Assembly: GCF_023022965.1 (NCBI RefSeq)
Contig: NZ_CP095462.1
Coordinates: forward strand, 2,832,001 to 2,896,000
Direction of reading: 5' to 3'
DNA length: 64,000 bases
From: Ectobacillus sp. JY-23
GTDB taxonomy: Bacteria > Bacillota > Bacilli > Bacillales > Bacillaceae_G
Part shown: positions 17,554-25,632 of the stretch, piece by piece
How the letters are laid out: the number at the start of each line of letters is the position of its first letter
How positions within the stretch are numbered: position 1 is the stretch's first letter
Notes under the pieces: generated by a model
The model's input: only the letters and a program-made list of their open reading frames with translations
Told to the model about the DNA's origin: nothing
The model's database searches: none
Position numbers and translations under genes: made by a program

Positions 17554-17744
17554 GTATGGTTGCAGTTTGCATTAATAGGGGATTTGGTGAAAAACCAAAA
17601 CAGCTCACTTCTACTGTAAAAGCTACGAAACATTCGCTAATGTCACTGGGGAACCGGGAAGACGGAATGGATTAGGATTGAAGCTTTAAGTCAGGAGATC
17701 TGCCATAAACCTAATACAAGTCTTTCGGTGAGGAAAGTTTTTTA
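17554..17744 (+). promoter_or_regulatory. Cobalamin riboswitch, copy 2 (diverged)
   Basis: Second aptamer, 433 bases downstream of copy 1. The B12 box is AAGTCAGGAGATCTGCC (17688-17704), one base different from the other copies, and the start reads AATAGGGGATTTGGTGAAAAACC. All conserved blocks remain, including GGGGAACCGGGAAGACGG, so ligand binding is plausible. Its downstream hairpin is weakened (see the terminator entry). Confidence 0.88.
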
Positions 17745-17821
17745 TCAAAACTTGCGTATATTTATATGCGTATGGATACTATTTGCAATTTTAATTATCG
17801 CACAATGTGTCTTTTTTGATA

Positions 17822-17856
17822 ACCGATGATTCTTTCTTTTGCAAGGATTGTTCTTT
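17822..17856 (+). terminator. Weakened terminator of riboswitch copy 2
   Basis: CGATGATTCTTTC-TTTT-GCAAGGATTGTTC. Compared with copies 1 and 3 the stem has a mismatch next to the loop and several G-T pairs. It may terminate poorly. Confidence 0.5.
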
Positions 17857-17971
17857 ATTGCGTATGATTTTAAGCAATTGGGGTTACCAGAAGAATTAAA
17901 AGATGATTTAAATGCAAGAAAATTTGCAGTATAACATGTTTTACTAACGTAAAAATTTAGATTAAATAGGC

Positions 17972-18162
17972 ATATGGTTGCAGTTTGCATTAATAGGGAA
18001 TTTGGTGAAAATCCAAAACAGCTCACTTCTACTGTAAAAGCTACGAAACATTCGCTAATGTCACTGGGAAACCGGGAAGACGGAATGGATTAGGATTGAA
18101 GCTTTAAGTCAGGAGACCTGCCATAAACCTAATACAAGTCTTTCGGTGAGGAAAGTTTGTTA
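17972..18162 (+). promoter_or_regulatory. Cobalamin riboswitch, copy 3
   Basis: Third aptamer, 418 bases downstream of copy 2, with B12 box AAGTCAGGAGACCTGCC at 18106-18122. It matches copy 1 essentially base for base through the aptamer and the terminator, unlike copy 2. It is the copy closest to the first gene of the uptake operon (start 18420), separated from it by its own terminator at 18244 and about 140 bases of leader. Confidence 0.93.
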
Positions 18163-18243
18163 TCAAAACTTGTGTATACCTATATGCATATGGATACTAT
18201 TTGCAATTTTAATTATCGCAAAAATGTGTCTTTTTTGATAACT

Positions 18244-18277
18244 AACGATTCTTGCTTTTGCAAGAATCGTTCTTTAT
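18244..18277 (+). terminator. Terminator of riboswitch copy 3
   Basis: Same hairpin as copy 1: AACGATTCTTGC-TTTT-GCAAGAATCGTT followed by CTTTATT. It is the last gate before the operon. Confidence 0.8.
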
Positions 18278-18419
18278 TGCGTATGATTTTAAGCGATTAA
18301 GATCACCGGAAAAATTAAAAGGTGGTAAGGTAATTAAAAAAGATTTAAATACAGTTTGCGGTATAGCATGTTTTACTAGAGCAATCGTTTATGAATTGGA
18401 GGAAAGGATGAATTAAACA

Positions 18420-21074
18420 ATGAAGAAATTTGTAAAAGTGCTTCTTGTCATGTGTATGATTTTTTCAATTTTTTCTATCTCAACCCCTTCATTAGCGGCA
18501 CCTTCTGGAAACCCTAAAGGTTATATAACGATGTCAGCTGATGTAAATACGCTGGGAGCAGGTTTTCTATATGAACCCGTAAAGGTTCCTTTTTATACTG
18601 GGGAAACTTATGCCGATGTGACGGACAGGTTTTTGGGTTCATCTAACTATCGTAGTTCTGGTCAACAAGAAATGTTTTATTTGTCTAGGATTAAACTAAA
18701 CCGCTCTTTGAGTATCCAAGTTCCACAGATATTGCAGAACGAAATGGGCATGACAAACGCAGACATTATCAATGTGGGAGTAAATGAACAAGGGCACCTT
18801 GGAGAATTTGATTATAGTTCTATGTCTGGTTGGATGTATTCGGTAAACAACGAATTTTCAAATGTAGGAGTTGGAGCTAAAACACCTAAAGATGGTGATG
18901 TATGCAGATGGCAATTTACGCTCACAGGTTTTGGTGCTGACTTAGGTCAGGATAATTCAGCATGGGGGGGATCACCAGCACTTTATGTAGGGGCTGATCG
19001 CAGTAATCTCCTGACCCAGGTTGCACAAATAAACAGTGCTGCCAACAAGGCAGAGCTTTTAGCCAAGCCCGGCGTTCTTACAGCCTATAACAATGCTAAT
19101 GCAGCACTAACAAATCTAACGGCTACACAAGAACAAATTAATAATACATCGACTGCCTTAACTACTACATTGAATACTGCAATACCGGCAAGCAGTATTG
19201 ATATTAGTACGCAACTGAACGCAAGCTTAGCATCTATATTGGCCGCTGCTCCTTCACCAGGTTTTGGTACACTTAATGGTGAATGGACAGTTCTTTCGTT
19301 ATCTAGATCCGGATACTCTGTTCCTAAAAATTATTTTTCTGATTACTATAACCGTGTAGTTACACATGTGCAATCTGTAGGAGGAATACTTTCTACTTCT
19401 CAGTATACAGAGTACTCTAGATTAACACTTGCATTAAGTGCGATTGGAAAATCAAGTACAAATGTAGGCGGGTATAACCTTTTAGAGAATCTGGCAAATT
19501 ATGAAAAAACAATAAGTCAAGGTATAAATGGTGCCATCTTTGCATTAATTGCACTTGATACAAATAACTATGAAATTCCTATTATAGCAGATACCGCTAA
19601 ACAGGCTACCCGTCAAAAATATATTGACTTTATCTTATCGAAAGAAGTGAAAAAAGACACTCCACAAGCAGGTGGTTTTACTTTATACGGCTCGACGCCT
19701 GACCCTGATATTACAGGCATGGTACTTCAAGCACTTGCACCATATAAATCACAACCAAAAGTTGAAACTACAATTGATAGAGCAGTTAAAGCACTTTCAA
19801 CCATCCAAAAAGACACTGGAGGTTTTACCGCTTTCGGTTCAACTTCCAGTGAAAGTATTGCTCAAGTAATTGTTGGGCTTACAGCCCTTGGTATTGATCC
19901 GGCGACTGACAGCCGTTTTGTAAAAAGCGGTGGTAATTTAGTTTCCGCATTGCTCACTTTTTACGTTGAGGGCGGCGGCTTTAAGCATATTGCGACAGGA
20001 AATAGAGATGGAATGGCTACAGATCAAGGGACTTATGCATTGATTGCATATGACCGATTTGTCAAAGGAAAAAACAGTCTCTATAATATGACAGATGCAT
20101 TTAAAAGTGTGGAAGAACCTGGAACGGACCCTGGTGGAGAACCAAAACCGATTGATGCACAAGTTACAATTGATGCCCCAGACCAAGTAGTTGCCAAAGC
20201 TGGAAATGTATTCAACGCAATTATTAAAACAGATGCATTTCCTGTCGGAGACTACAAACTGATGGATGGCGTTATTAATATCCCTGACGAACTAAGCATT
20301 GAAGATATATCAATTTCAGAGCGTATGCAGGGCGGTTCACTTGCTTGGAATTATAATGCTTCTGATAAGAAACTTAGATTTGTATATACTAACTCGGATT
20401 TAAAAAATATCAGTTTATCAGGAGAGAAATTCCCCGCTGAATTATTGACTCTTCAATTAAAAGTAAAGAATGACATTGATACGAAAATTACGCCGAATAC
20501 TGAAATCTCCGTTGGCGGGATCAGTTTAAAGAAAGCCTCTAACCTCTCGGCTTTAGTTTTTGATAGCTCAAAAGCAGTGAAAACCGTTAAGTTTTCAAAT
20601 GTTGCTATTAGCATTAGAAAGCTGTTTGAAGGCGATGGGATTGATTTGATTCCGGCAAACAAGAAGGCTATTGCTTTTACAATTGGCGGTATCAAAAGCG
20701 GAACAAAAGTTAAATACAAAAACGCAGATTTAATTTATTCGAGCGAAATGACAGCAAAACGTGGCGTGGATACCTACGTATTAATGACTAATGTTAGTGA
20801 AGCTGATTCAAACTTACTAAATAGTTCCAACTATAGCTTTTTAACAGATGCAACAAAGACTATTACATTTGGTGATATTGATGCCAATGGCATCATTAAT
20901 GCGCAAGATGCTTTGAATGTTATCTCTGCTTGGCTTAGAAAGGTAGATGTGAGTGAAGATGAAAAAATTCTTCGTATGAACGTAACGTCTGATTCAAGAA
21001 TTAATACCTTTGATGCACTTGCTATTATGGAGAATTATGTTTCCCAAAGTGAACTTGCAATCATAGGAAAATAA
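18420..21074 (+). CDS. Secreted intrinsic-factor/transcobalamin-like protein with dockerin
   Basis: Exported 884-aa protein, first gene behind the riboswitches. Signal peptide 1-27. Residues about 35-175 are a DUF4430 domain, recognisable from SGWMYSVNNEFSNVG and PKDGDVCRWQFTLTGFG; this domain is related to the C-terminal domain of animal cobalamin carriers. About 195-255 is an alanine/asparagine-rich helical linker. About 280-575 is an alpha/alpha-barrel, prenyltransferase/squalene-cyclase-like region with repeats such as AGGFTLYGSTPDPDITGMVLQAL, TGGFTAFGSTSSESIAQVIVGL and GGGFKHI...DGMATDQGTYALIAYDRF, like the other half of intrinsic factor. About 590-740 looks cohesin-like. The C-terminus (from about 817) is a type I dockerin: GDIDANGIINAQDALNVISAW and a second copy NVTSDSRINTFDALAIMENY. 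Proposed role: capture of cobalamin outside the cell. Binding is inferred, not shown. Confidence 0.88.
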   Translation: MKKFVKVLLVMCMIFSIFSISTPSLAAPSGNPKGYITMSADVNTLGAGFLYEPVKVPFYTGETYADVTDRFLGSSNYRSSGQQEMFYLSRIKLNRSLSIQVPQILQNEMGMTNADIINVGVNEQGHLGEFDYSSMSGWMYSVNNEFSNVGVGAKTPKDGDVCRWQFTLTGFGADLGQDNSAWGGSPALYVGADRSNLLTQVAQINSAANKAELLAKPGVLTAYNNANAALTNLTATQEQINNTSTALTTTLNTAIPASSIDISTQLNASLASILAAAPSPGFGTLNGEWTVLSLSRSGYSVPKNYFSDYYNRVVTHVQSVGGILSTSQYTEYSRLTLALSAIGKSSTNVGGYNLLENLANYEKTISQGINGAIFALIALDTNNYEIPIIADTAKQATRQKYIDFILSKEVKKDTPQAGGFTLYGSTPDPDITGMVLQALAPYKSQPKVETTIDRAVKALSTIQKDTGGFTAFGSTSSESIAQVIVGLTALGIDPATDSRFVKSGGNLVSALLTFYVEGGGFKHIATGNRDGMATDQGTYALIAYDRFVKGKNSLYNMTDAFKSVEEPGTDPGGEPKPIDAQVTIDAPDQVVAKAGNVFNAIIKTDAFPVGDYKLMDGVINIPDELSIEDISISERMQGGSLAWNYNASDKKLRFVYTNSDLKNISLSGEKFPAELLTLQLKVKNDIDTKITPNTEISVGGISLKKASNLSALVFDSSKAVKTVKFSNVAISIRKLFEGDGIDLIPANKKAIAFTIGGIKSGTKVKYKNADLIYSSEMTAKRGVDTYVLMTNVSEADSNLLNSSNYSFLTDATKTITFGDIDANGIINAQDALNVISAWLRKVDVSEDEKILRMNVTSDSRINTFDALAIMENYVSQSELAIIGK

Positions 21075-21141
21075 CATTCTCGAGGATAGGGGCAGTTCAA
21101 ATTTACGGATTGTCCCTATTATTTATACAGGGGGCATACTG

Positions 21142-21801
21142 GTGAGTATTTTTAAAAGAGTCCGAAACAGCGAATTTTTAAAAAAGAAATCGACGCGTAT
21201 TGTAGGCATCATTCTTATGGTGCTACTTATTCTATCTAGTATTTTTATATACTTCAACAATAAAAATGTTTTTAGAGAGCTTTTTGCACCATCTATTACT
21301 TTAGTTTCTCCCGCACCGATCAAGCCTTCAAATAGAAATGAAATCACTGTAGATGTCATGGTGTCGGATCTTCCAGATAACATCTATCCCGCTGCTAGTC
21401 TTTCTATTAATTTTGATAAAAACAAGTTGGACTTCATTGGGGTAAAACAAGGAACGATGATGACCTTGGGCGACTCGACAGCTCAAAAGAAGGTATATAA
21501 CATTCCTATTTGGAAAAGTGATCCGGCAGTATCAAATAAAAGTGGTCAGATTAATACAATGTATCTTGATATGACAGGTGGAAAGTATGCTTATACCAAA
21601 GAAGGTTTTAATAAAAAAGAAAAAAATATCTTGTTACGCTTAACTTTTAAACTAAGAGATAGCGTAGTGAGTGGTGAAGTTTACGATTTAATCATTCGTG
21701 ATGCTATTATAGCTACAGCAGATAATGATATAAAGAAAACCAGCTTGGCTTCCAATAATAACACACTAAAAACATATCCGGCTAAAATTGTTGTGAAATA
21801 A
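21142..21801 (+). CDS. Membrane-anchored cohesin-domain protein
   Basis: Protein of 219 aa with a short basic N-terminus, one uncleaved transmembrane helix at about 19-38 (RIVGIILMVLLILSSIFIYF) and an extracellular beta-rich domain at about 50-218 resembling a cohesin: ITVDVMVSDLPDNIYPAASLSINFDKNKLDFIGV, then LLRLTFKLRDSV and YDLIIRDAII. Start GTG 21142 preceded by CAGGGGG. Cohesins bind dockerins, and the only visible dockerin is in the preceding gene, so this protein probably tethers the cobalamin-capture protein to the membrane. The pairing is inferred from co-location; the fold assignment is moderate because cohesins diverge strongly. Confidence 0.78.
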   Translation: MSIFKRVRNSEFLKKKSTRIVGIILMVLLILSSIFIYFNNKNVFRELFAPSITLVSPAPIKPSNRNEITVDVMVSDLPDNIYPAASLSINFDKNKLDFIGVKQGTMMTLGDSTAQKKVYNIPIWKSDPAVSNKSGQINTMYLDMTGGKYAYTKEGFNKKEKNILLRLTFKLRDSVVSGEVYDLIIRDAIIATADNDIKKTSLASNNNTLKTYPAKIVVK

Positions 21802-21830
21802 ACGACATCGTTTATAAGGAGGAGAGAAAT

Positions 21831-23090
21831 TTGAATGAAAACTTGAGGTATTTCCTAAAGCATAACTTATCTAGATGGTATGTCATCCTCTTAATTGTTC
21901 TGATGATATCATTATTAAGTGGTTGTTTTGAGAAGGGTACTGTCCAAAGGACCAATCAAATTCCAAGTGATGGTGGTATTTCTCATAAGGTTTTTAAAAA
22001 TATAAAAGCCACAAAGGATATTGGGATTTTTAACGGAAATAGCAATGGAATTACATACCAATGGATGTTCTTAGGAAGTGGGATTGATAAACCTAAAGAT
22101 GAAAACCTTCTTGTTACATTTTCTAATGCTAAGACTACGGAAATAAAAAAACAATTAGGAACAGAATATGTGCAAGAGTTCAGCTTCTCTTCTAATGGAG
22201 TAGTGTCTGGCAAACCTTCATTATCTATATACTTGAATACCCCTTGGAATGCAAATTCAGCTGAAGTATATCAATATGATGAAGCAGATGGTACAGCTAA
22301 ATTGGTTTCGGAAGCAACACTTGAGAATTCTCCTAATGGAACCATCACTTTCATTCCAAAGAAATATAAAGGATTATTCTATATCGTTGGAGTTAGTAAG
22401 AAAAACAGCGTCGAAGCAACAAACAACCAAACGGCAACGAATAATGAAGCAGCATCAACCGCTGAATCCAGTCAGGAAAACCAAGCTAGTAGTGCAAAAC
22501 AAGATGATTATTTATCAAAAGAAAAAAAACCAGCTGAAAAGGCAAAAGAAAATGGTTCTAAATCTAGTACTTCAAATTCAAATCAACAAGATAAATATTT
22601 AACAAATCCAATTCCTGAAGGCAAACCTAAACCTACAGAGCCAGAAAATACAACGGTTAATAAAGGTAAGAAGTATACTGCTACTTTATCTATTCGTAGC
22701 GACACCATTCTAAAAAATATGGACAAGTTTAATAAAGACAAGTTATCCGTTCTTCCGAAAGATGGCGTAATCATGAAAACCAGAAGAGTTCAATTTTATG
22801 AGGGAGAAAGTGTCTTTGATGTGTTAAAGCGCGAAACGATGGCCTCAAAGATACATATGGAAATGGAATTTTATCCAATTTATAATAGTGCTTATATTGA
22901 AGGTATCAACAATATCTATGAATTTGATTGCGGCGAACTTTCCGGATGGATGTATAAAGTCAACGGGTGGTTTCCTAATTATGGTAGTAGTCGTTACAAG
23001 CTCAAGAATGGAGATGTTATTGAATGGGTGTATACCTGCGATTTGGGTCGGGACGTTGGTGGGTATGTTGAGGGAGTGAAAAATCAATGA
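21831..23090 (+). CDS. DUF4430 lipoprotein, probable cobalamin-handling protein
   Basis: Lipoprotein of 419 aa. TTG start at 21831 with AAGGAGGAG upstream. The signal peptide has lipobox LLSGC, so the mature protein begins at Cys32. Residues about 45-195 form a beta-rich domain I do not recognise; 195-270 is a low-complexity linker rich in N, Q, S and K; about 275-415 is a DUF4430 domain with ELSGWMYKVNGWFPNYGSS and LKNGDVIEWVYTCDLGRDVG, parallel to the DUF4430 of the first gene. It is well placed to hand ligand from the secreted protein to the ECF transporter. The next gene overlaps its stop by four bases (ATGA). Confidence 0.85.
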   Translation: MNENLRYFLKHNLSRWYVILLIVLMISLLSGCFEKGTVQRTNQIPSDGGISHKVFKNIKATKDIGIFNGNSNGITYQWMFLGSGIDKPKDENLLVTFSNAKTTEIKKQLGTEYVQEFSFSSNGVVSGKPSLSIYLNTPWNANSAEVYQYDEADGTAKLVSEATLENSPNGTITFIPKKYKGLFYIVGVSKKNSVEATNNQTATNNEAASTAESSQENQASSAKQDDYLSKEKKPAEKAKENGSKSSTSNSNQQDKYLTNPIPEGKPKPTEPENTTVNKGKKYTATLSIRSDTILKNMDKFNKDKLSVLPKDGVIMKTRRVQFYEGESVFDVLKRETMASKIHMEMEFYPIYNSAYIEGINNIYEFDCGELSGWMYKVNGWFPNYGSSRYKLKNGDVIEWVYTCDLGRDVGGYVEGVKNQ

Positions 23091-23980
23091 TGAAAGACGC
23101 TTTTTCTACCTGTCATCCATTTGTAAACTTTTCTTATTTTACTCTAGTGATTGTGTTTTCTATGTTTTTTTTACACCCAGTGCTTTTGCCAATCTCTTTA
23201 TGTGTGGCAGTTACCTATTCAATTTATCTAAATGGAGTAAAAGCATTGAAATTTAATGTGTTCGCTATGATTCCTACCATGTTGCTTGCCGCTGCTATTA
23301 ATCCCATGTTTAGCCATGCAGGTATGACAATTCTTTATTATCTCGATAACGGTAACCCGATTACCCTAGAATCTATCTTCTACGGAATCGCTGTGGGATG
23401 TATGTTCATTACTGTGATTATTTGGTTTTCTTGTTATAACAAGGTAATGACCTCTGATAGGTTCATTTATCTTTTCGGGAGATTGATTCCAGCGTTATCA
23501 CTTATTTTATCAATGGTTTTACGATTTGTGCCGAAATTTAAATCTCAAATTAAAGAAATCTCCAATGCACAAAAATGCATTGGAAGGAATGTATCTGATG
23601 GAAGTATTTTTGTGAGAGCACGAACTGGTTTAACCATTATGTCCATTCTTATTACTTGGGCTCTAGAAAATGCCATTGAAACCGCTGATTCAATGAAATC
23701 GAGAGGCTATGGCTTAAAAGGAAGAACTGCTTTTTCCATTTTCCAGATCGATAAGAGAGATAAGTGCCTGTTGTTCATTTTTCTTTTATGTACTGCTGTA
23801 ATTCTTCTGGGAGTATATCAAGGAATTACAACAATTAAGTTCTTTCCGGCCATTTTAATCAAGCCATACTCGATATTCCATTTGATTGTTTATATTGCAT
23901 ATACAATCTTATTGTCTATACCCATGATTTTGAACATAATGGAGGATATAAAATGGAAATCTATAAAATCAATCACTTAA
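23087..23980 (+). CDS. ecfT: ECF transporter transmembrane protein EcfT
   Basis: Energy-coupling membrane subunit (297 aa) of an ECF vitamin transporter. Hydrophobic helices span about 15-125, and 225-285; the middle holds the coupling helices with the EcfT signature SMKSRGYGLKGRTAF (near residues 205-219), equivalent to the Ala-Arg-Gly motif that docks on the ATPases. The start overlaps the lipoprotein stop (ATGA), and the 3' end overlaps the ATPase gene by 28 bases, so translation of the operon is coupled. It is a dedicated EcfT, not the shared group II copy, because ATPases and an S component lie beside it. Confidence 0.93.
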   Translation: MMKDAFSTCHPFVNFSYFTLVIVFSMFFLHPVLLPISLCVAVTYSIYLNGVKALKFNVFAMIPTMLLAAAINPMFSHAGMTILYYLDNGNPITLESIFYGIAVGCMFITVIIWFSCYNKVMTSDRFIYLFGRLIPALSLILSMVLRFVPKFKSQIKEISNAQKCIGRNVSDGSIFVRARTGLTIMSILITWALENAIETADSMKSRGYGLKGRTAFSIFQIDKRDKCLLFIFLLCTAVILLGVYQGITTIKFFPAILIKPYSIFHLIVYIAYTILLSIPMILNIMEDIKWKSIKSIT

Positions 23981-25632
23981 GCTTTGCCTATCCTGAAAAA
24001 GAAGGCCAGGCACTCCAAGATGTTACCATTCAGATCAATCAAGGTGATTTTACAGTTGTCTGTGGAAAATCAGGTTGTGGAAAATCAACCTTACTCCGAC
24101 ACCTGAAAACTGTTTTAACCCCTCATGGAGAACGTAAAGGGGAAATTTTATATATGAGACAGCCAATAAATGCAGTATCTAATCGAATACAAGCAGAACA
24201 GATAGGGTTTGTTTCACAAAACCCGGACAATCAGATTGTAACTGATAAAGTATGGCATGAATTAGCATTTGGATTAGAAAGTCTAGGTGTTGATAGTCAA
24301 ACAATCCGCCTTCGAGTTGCTGAAATTGCTAGCTTTTTTGGTATTCAGAACTGGTTTGCAAAAGATGTAACTGAGCTTTCTGGTGGACAAAAACAATTGC
24401 TGAATTTAGCTTCTATCATGGCAATGCATCCTCGCGTACTAATATTGGATGAACCAACCGCACAGCTAGATCCAATTGCAGCATCTGATTTTTTGGCAGC
24501 AATTAATAAAATTAATAAAGAACTAGGTGTTACAGTTATCTTGACTGAGCACCGTTTAGAAGAGGTATTCCCAATGGCTGATAAAGTCATTGTAATGGAA
24601 GATGGCCAGGTCCTTGTTCATGATACGCCAATTAATGTCGGACTTATGCTAAAAGAAACAAAACATAAATTAATAAAAATCCTTCCAAGTGCTATGCAAA
24701 TATTTGCTTGTTTAAATAGTTCAGATTCTTCTCCAATCACAGTTCGAGACGGAAGAAACTTTTTGAACAGTTTTTTGGGTGACAGAAAAATTCAAGAACT
24801 ATCGTACCAAGTGAATCGTCCTCAGTCTACTGAGGAAACAATCATTGAACTGCGTAATCTTTACTTCAGATATGAAAGGAACGGGACAGATATTTTAAAA
24901 GGGCTCTCACTGAATGTTCCTAAGGGAAGATTATATACACTGTTGGGTGGAAATGGTACAGGAAAATCGACCCTGTTATCTGTTATTACTGGTATTAATA
25001 AAGTGTACAGAGGCCAGGTATTCCTCTCTGGAAAACCAATCGGGAAATTTAGTAATAAAGAATTATTTCATCAAAATATCGCGATGCTACCGCAAAATCC
25101 GCAGTCGATTTTTGTGAAAAAAACAGTCGAATTGGATTTATTGGATATATTAGAAGGCAGGAAGTTAAGCAAGGATGAGATGAAACAAAAAGTGAATACT
25201 ATTGCTGATCAGCTGGAAATTACACATTTGTTATCTTCACATCCTTATGATTTGAGCGGTGGTGAACAACAGCGAGCGGCATTGGCAAAAGTGTTGTTGC
25301 TAGAACCTCAAATACTCCTATTAGATGAGCCTACGAAAGGACTCGATTGTTGCTTTAAGGATAAGTTAGCGAGTATTTTAAAGCGGTTGCTAGATAACAA
25401 GGTTACTATTCTTATGGTTTCCCATGATATTGAATTTTGTGCAAAGTATGCAGATATCTGCGCACTTTGTTTTAACGGAAGTATTATTTCTGAAGGGGAT
25501 CCAAGAACTTTCTTTAGTGGGAACAGTTTTTACACAACTGCCGCCAATCGTATATCGCGACTTCGAATTACAAATGCAATAACTAATGAGGATGTGATTG
25601 AATGTTGTCAACAAGTCACTCAGCAAAGTTAA
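23953..25632 (+). CDS. ECF transporter ATPase, fused EcfA-EcfA'
   Basis: Tandem ABC ATPase of 559 aa: both nucleotide-binding domains of the ECF module in one chain. Domain 1 has Walker A GKSGCGKST (about 38-46), signature LSGGQKQ and Walker B RVLILDEPTAQLDP. Domain 2 has Walker A GGNGTGKST (about 332-340), signature LSGGEQQR and Walker B QILLLDEPTKGLD. Q-loops SQNPDNQI and PQNPQSIF are of the ECF type. Preceded by GGAGGATATAAA inside the end of ecfT. Fused A-A' pairs occur in dedicated systems and make the locus self-contained except for regulation. Confidence 0.94.
   Translation: MEIYKINHLSFAYPEKEGQALQDVTIQINQGDFTVVCGKSGCGKSTLLRHLKTVLTPHGERKGEILYMRQPINAVSNRIQAEQIGFVSQNPDNQIVTDKVWHELAFGLESLGVDSQTIRLRVAEIASFFGIQNWFAKDVTELSGGQKQLLNLASIMAMHPRVLILDEPTAQLDPIAASDFLAAINKINKELGVTVILTEHRLEEVFPMADKVIVMEDGQVLVHDTPINVGLMLKETKHKLIKILPSAMQIFACLNSSDSSPITVRDGRNFLNSFLGDRKIQELSYQVNRPQSTEETIIELRNLYFRYERNGTDILKGLSLNVPKGRLYTLLGGNGTGKSTLLSVITGINKVYRGQVFLSGKPIGKFSNKELFHQNIAMLPQNPQSIFVKKTVELDLLDILEGRKLSKDEMKQKVNTIADQLEITHLLSSHPYDLSGGEQQRAALAKVLLLEPQILLLDEPTKGLDCCFKDKLASILKRLLDNKVTILMVSHDIEFCAKYADICALCFNGSIISEGDPRTFFSGNSFYTTAANRISRLRITNAITNEDVIECCQQVTQQS

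Larger units (their letters stand above)
17121..18385 (+). repeat. Three tandem copies of a ~425-bp riboswitch-terminator leader
   Basis: The unit holds aptamer, terminator and about 120 bases of post-terminator leader (GCGTATGATTTTAAGCGATTAAGAT..., GCAGTATAACATGTTTTAC). Unit spacing is 433 and 418 bases. Copies 1 and 3 are nearly identical; copy 2 differs at many positions. The post-terminator part is also present before the first gene, so the duplicated unit was the whole leader. Confidence 0.9.

Noticed and set aside
17401-17619. 72-codon frame between riboswitch copies 1 and 2
   Set aside because: Begins in the terminator, has no suitable start site, and its content is duplicated non-coding leader sequence.
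17121-18310. Direct repeats as a possible CRISPR array or transposon array
   Set aside because: Units are about 425 bases, contain the B12 box and terminators, and no cas genes or short spacers exist; they are duplicated riboswitch leaders.
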